Source of the DNA: Methyloceanibacter sp.
GTDB lineage: Bacteria; Pseudomonadota; Alphaproteobacteria; Rhizobiales; Methyloligellaceae
Reading direction: 5' to 3'
NCBI GenBank assembly: GCA_016649675.1
Contig: JAENXG010000028.1
Span: 1 to 16,044 of the forward strand
Length of the DNA stretch: 16,044 bases
In this document: positions 13,662 through 16,044 of the stretch, piece after piece
How positions within the stretch are numbered: the stretch's first letter is position 1
Layout: every line of letters begins with the position of its first letter
Translations under genes and position numbers: made by a program
The notes under the pieces: generated by a model
Databases searched by the model: none
Told to the model about the DNA's origin: nothing
The model's input: the letters and a program-made list of their open reading frames with translations, nothing else

Positions 13662-13919
13662 ATGCTGGAGTATCTCACTAGAGAAGAAGCGTCGGGCTAT
13701 CTAACCCAGCGCGGACTGATAATCGGCAAGACGACATTGCAGAAGATGGCGACGGTCGGCGGCGGTCCCGTCTATTCGATCTTCGGCAACCGAGCGGTTT
13801 ACACACACGCGAACTTAGATGCGTGGGCCGAGGCGAAGCTAACAGCTCCGCGCACTTCAACCAGCGACGCTGCGGAGCTCGACGCCGGAAAGGCGGTGCC
13901 ACATGCGAGCGCTGCCTGA
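13662..13919 (+). CDS. AlpA/excisionase-like helix-turn-helix DNA-binding protein
   Basis: The protein has 85 residues from the ATG at 13662, preceded by AAAAGGAGAAAAAGAA. Residues 1-55 fit the MerR-like winged HTH used by excisionases and AlpA-type regulators: YLTREEASGYLTQRG (first helices), TTLQKMATVGGGP (recognition region), then the wing strand YSIFGNRAVYTHANLDAWAEAK. The tail (60-85) is Ala/Ser/Thr-rich and disordered. It probably binds att sites or the island promoter and controls excision or the primase operon. Its stop overlaps the next gene start by 17 bp, so the genes form one unit. Confidence 0.8.
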   Translation: MLEYLTREEASGYLTQRGLIIGKTTLQKMATVGGGPVYSIFGNRAVYTHANLDAWAEAKLTAPRTSTSDAAELDAGKAVPHASAA

Positions 13920-14190
13920 AAACCGAAACGCCGGGCTGGCACCCGGCGTCGGTAGAGAATTGGTAATCGAAAGCTGGAAGCCAATAGATAGCAAACGATC
14001 CGCCAGAAGGCAACGCCAAACGGCTCACCTTCACCGATGCGGCGAGCGTTGCCTCCTTGAGGCACTGATAGCCGTAGAAGGCGGAGAGCCTCTAGACTCG
14101 GTGCTAGCCGACTTCGAGCGTCTTCCGCCCCAGCTCTATCACGCCGCTCTCTACCACTATGCGGCCCTCGATAATGGAGGGCCCCTGTGA
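13903..14190 (+). CDS. Small hypothetical island protein
   Basis: The protein has 95 residues. Its ATG lies 17 bp inside the end of the HTH gene, and its stop overlaps the GTG start of the primase-like gene by 4 bp (GTGA). The N-terminal 35 residues are basic and probably flexible. The rest is helical and orderly (ERCLLEALIAVEGGEPLD, SVLADFERLPPQLYHAALYHYAA). No signal or membrane segment is present and no family is recognised. The tight coupling on both sides suggests a role with the primase-helicase or the regulator. This is inferred from context only. Confidence 0.65.
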   Translation: MRALPENRNAGLAPGVGRELVIESWKPIDSKRSARRQRQTAHLHRCGERCLLEALIAVEGGEPLDSVLADFERLPPQLYHAALYHYAALDNGGPL

Positions 14191-16044
14191 ATGCTATCGA
14201 ACTCACGGAGGCGCTCAAGGGGCGCTGGCACGGGTCCTCTGGCTCTGCCAAGTGCCCAGCGCATCGCGACAGAACACCATCATTATCCATCAGTGCAGGA
14301 CACGACGGCCGAGTGCTCTTCAAGTGCCACGGTGGATGCACACAGGAGAGCGTCATGGCCGCACTAAAGAACCTTCATCTGTGGGGCGACCCCGACGCCG
14401 CGGCAAAGCCAAACGGCAAGACCAACGGGCTCGGCACTATCGCCGCGACCTATTCCTATACCGACGAGAACGGCAAGGAGCTTTACCAAGTCGTCCGCTA
14501 CGATCCCAAGGACTTTCGTCAGCGCCGACCTGACGGCAGCGGCAAGTTCATCTGGAGCCTGAAGGGTGTGCGCCGCGTGCCCTATCACCTGACCGAGATT
14601 ATGCAGAACGCCGATCAGCCGGTGCTGATCCCTGGCGGCGAGAAGGACGCCGACAACCTCCGCGCCCTAGGCTTCACCGCTACCACGAATGCCGGGGGTG
14701 AAGGAAGTTGGCAGGAGGAGCTGTCGGAGCACTTCCGCGGCCGGCGCGTCTTCCTTCTCTGCGACAACGACATCAAAGGGGAGAAGCACCAAGCGCAAGT
14801 TGGCTTGGCCCTCGAAGGTATCGCGCGCGAACTCCGCGTCGTTCGCTTCCCCGAGTTGTCACCCAAGGGCGACGTTTCGGATTGGATTATTCTGCGCCAG
14901 AACGAAGGTCTGGATAGCGCGGCGATTACTAAAGCTCTCGCGGAGCGTTTCCGCGCTGCTCCCGCATGGGAACCGTCAAAGCCCGAACCTTCGGCAAGCC
15001 AAGATGATAGGTGGCCCGAGCCGATGTCTCTGCCGGAAGGGCTTTCGCCCGTTGCTGCTTTTGATATCGCCTTACTGCCTGAGAAGATCGCGCCGTGGGT
15101 GAGCGACATTAGCGAGCGGATGCAATGTCCGCCCGATTTCGTGGGCATCGCCGCGCTCGTCGCTCTCGGCTCAGTCCTTGGCCGCAAGATCGGCATTGCA
15201 CCCGAGGTGCAAACGGATTGGGTGGAAGTCGCGAACTTGTGGGCATGTGTCGTCGGCCGGCCGGGCGTGATGAAGACGCCCGCAATTGGCGAGGCGCTAA
15301 AGCCGCTCCACCGGCTAGAGGTTAAGGCTCGCGAAACGTATGACACGGAAGCAGCGGAGTACGCCAAGACGCTTCAGCTCTGGAAGATGCGGAAAGAGGC
15401 AGCAGAAGCCACGTTCAAGAATTCTCTAAAAAAGGACGCAAGTGCATCCCTCGTCTTTGCCGATCTGGAACCCACGGAGCCCATCGAGCGGCGCTATGTC
15501 ACCAGCGACACCACTTACGAAAAGCTAGGTGAGATACTCGCGCAGAACCCAAATGGGATGCTCGCCCACCGCGATGAGTTGGTCTCACTACTAAAGACAC
15601 TTGACCGGGAGGAATACGCTGCGGCGCGTGGCTTCTTCCTGACTGCGTGGGGCGGAAAGGAGCGTTACACCTTCGACCGCATCGGGCGCGGGAGAACACA
15701 CATTGAAGCCGCCTGCTTGAGCCTCATCGGCTCGACACAGCCGGGGCGGCTTGCTGAGTACGTTCGGCGGGCGGTGAGCGGTGGCGCCGGCGACGATGGC
15801 CTAATTCAGCGCTTCGGTCTTCTGATCTGGCCCGACCAGCAGCCTGATTGGAAAAGCGTTGACCGATATCCTGACACCGGCGCGCGGAAGGTGGCCTGGG
15901 AGACTTTTGATACTTTTGATACTTTGACCCCTGAGGCCGTTTGCGCGGAACTAATCCCCTATCAAACGGTGCCGGTTCTAAGACTCGATACTGTTGCACA
16001 TGGTCTTTTCTTAGAATGGCGAACGGACCTTGAGCGCCGCTTGC
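14187..16044 (+). CDS. DUF3987/TOPRIM primase-helicase-like protein (3' end outside window)
   Basis: The frame is open from the GTG at 14187 to the window end, giving 619 residues without a stop. Residues 23-51 form a zinc-finger-like site as in bacterial primases (C23-P-x-H26, then C47-H-G-G-C51). A TOPRIM-like region follows: GGEKDADNLRALG with E152, and LLCDND with D193 and D195. Residues about 300 onward match the DUF3987 domain, with IAALVALGSVLGRKIGIAP and the Walker A-like G357-RPGVMKT364. The later AHRDELVSLLKTLD and LSLIGSTQPGRLAEYVR are typical of that domain. Such proteins are thought to prime or unwind DNA for replication of islands and satellites. The start is supported by the 4-bp overlap with the preceding gene. 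Near the end a 9-bp repeat encodes TFDTFDT (15903-15923). Confidence 0.88.
   Translation, partial: MNAIELTEALKGRWHGSSGSAKCPAHRDRTPSLSISAGHDGRVLFKCHGGCTQESVMAALKNLHLWGDPDAAAKPNGKTNGLGTIAATYSYTDENGKELYQVVRYDPKDFRQRRPDGSGKFIWSLKGVRRVPYHLTEIMQNADQPVLIPGGEKDADNLRALGFTATTNAGGEGSWQEELSEHFRGRRVFLLCDNDIKGEKHQAQVGLALEGIARELRVVRFPELSPKGDVSDWIILRQNEGLDSAAITKALAERFRAAPAWEPSKPEPSASQDDRWPEPMSLPEGLSPVAAFDIALLPEKIAPWVSDISERMQCPPDFVGIAALVALGSVLGRKIGIAPEVQTDWVEVANLWACVVGRPGVMKTPAIGEALKPLHRLEVKARETYDTEAAEYAKTLQLWKMRKEAAEATFKNSLKKDASASLVFADLEPTEPIERRYVTSDTTYEKLGEILAQNPNGMLAHRDELVSLLKTLDREEYAAARGFFLTAWGGKERYTFDRIGRGRTHIEAACLSLIGSTQPGRLAEYVRRAVSGGAGDDGLIQRFGLLIWPDQQPDWKSVDRYPDTGARKVAWETFDTFDTLTPEAVCAELIPYQTVPVLRLDTVAHGLFLEWRTDLERRL
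15903..15925 (+). repeat. Short in-frame tandem repeat in the primase-like gene
   Basis: The 9-base unit ACTTTTGAT occurs twice in tandem, followed by a third partial unit, ACTTT. It encodes TFD-TFD-T and keeps the frame. It is AT-rich compared with its surroundings and could vary in copy number by slippage. Confidence 0.7.

Larger units (their letters stand above)
11641..16044 (+). mobile_element. Integrated genomic island, left part (right end outside window)
   Basis: A tyrosine recombinase is followed on the same strand by closely spaced small genes, an excisionase/AlpA-like HTH protein and a DUF3987 primase-helicase-like gene. This is the usual layout of integrase-bearing islands and P4-like satellites. 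The left border is approximate: it is placed where host-like minus-strand coding sequence ends and TGGTGACAYR repeats begin. No tRNA 3' end was found beside the integrase, and the second attachment site is not in the window. Genes 13056-14190 use more A/T-ending codons than the flanking chromosome. Confidence 0.8.

Noticed and set aside
14615..15367. Minus-strand open frame of 250 codons
   Set aside because: It is antisense to the primase-helicase-like gene and is Ser/Arg-rich without motifs; the plus frame is open for the full distance and matches a known domain layout.

Overview
The window is GC-rich chromosomal DNA. The gene repertoire (a Crp/Fnr paralogue, YcbB-type and YkuD-type L,D-transpeptidases, a Tat-exported deaminase, Tyr-rich small secreted proteins, DUF1993) and the codon use suggest an alphaproteobacterium, most likely of the Hyphomicrobiales/Rhizobiales type. 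The genus cannot be fixed from sequence alone. I saw no rRNA, tRNA, CRISPR array or complete insertion sequence.

Region 1 (1-1670) is a two-gene plus-strand cluster. It holds the C-terminal third of an aldehyde dehydrogenase cut by the window edge, then an iron-dependent alcohol dehydrogenase. Together they could oxidise an alcohol through its aldehyde to an acid. Region 2 (1671-3123) holds a Crp/Fnr-type regulator on the minus strand, with a 22-bp direct repeat touching its 3' end, and a gap of about 535 bp without a convincing gene. Region 3 (3124-6420) has four small unrelated units in convergent/divergent pairs: a SxxK serine hydrolase (+), a Tat-signal nucleoside deaminase (-), a DUF1993 protein (+) and a rhomboid protease (-).

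Region 4 (6630-11378) is an envelope block. A YcbB-like periplasmic L,D-transpeptidase (+) with a very long acidic/proline-rich linker converges with a 659-residue minus-strand gene. That gene fuses a signal-less YkuD domain to a complete MurC/Mpl-like Mur ligase. The fusion is the most interesting item here: it could join L,D-carboxypeptidase trimming and re-ligation of muropeptides in one cytoplasmic recycling enzyme. Upstream of it on the same strand are two related, tiny, exported, extremely tyrosine-rich proteins.

Region 5 (about 11640-16044) is the left part of an integrated genomic island. It begins with repeated TGGTGACAYR decamers, then a tyrosine recombinase translationally coupled to a hypothetical gene. 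An AlpA/excisionase-like HTH gene follows, and its Shine-Dalgarno sequence lies inside a predicted hairpin. Next are a small hypothetical protein and a DUF3987/TOPRIM primase-helicase-like protein, coupled by overlaps, the last running off the window. The minus-strand fragment at 11456-11659 just before the island may be the remnant of a host gene. The right end of the island is not in the window.
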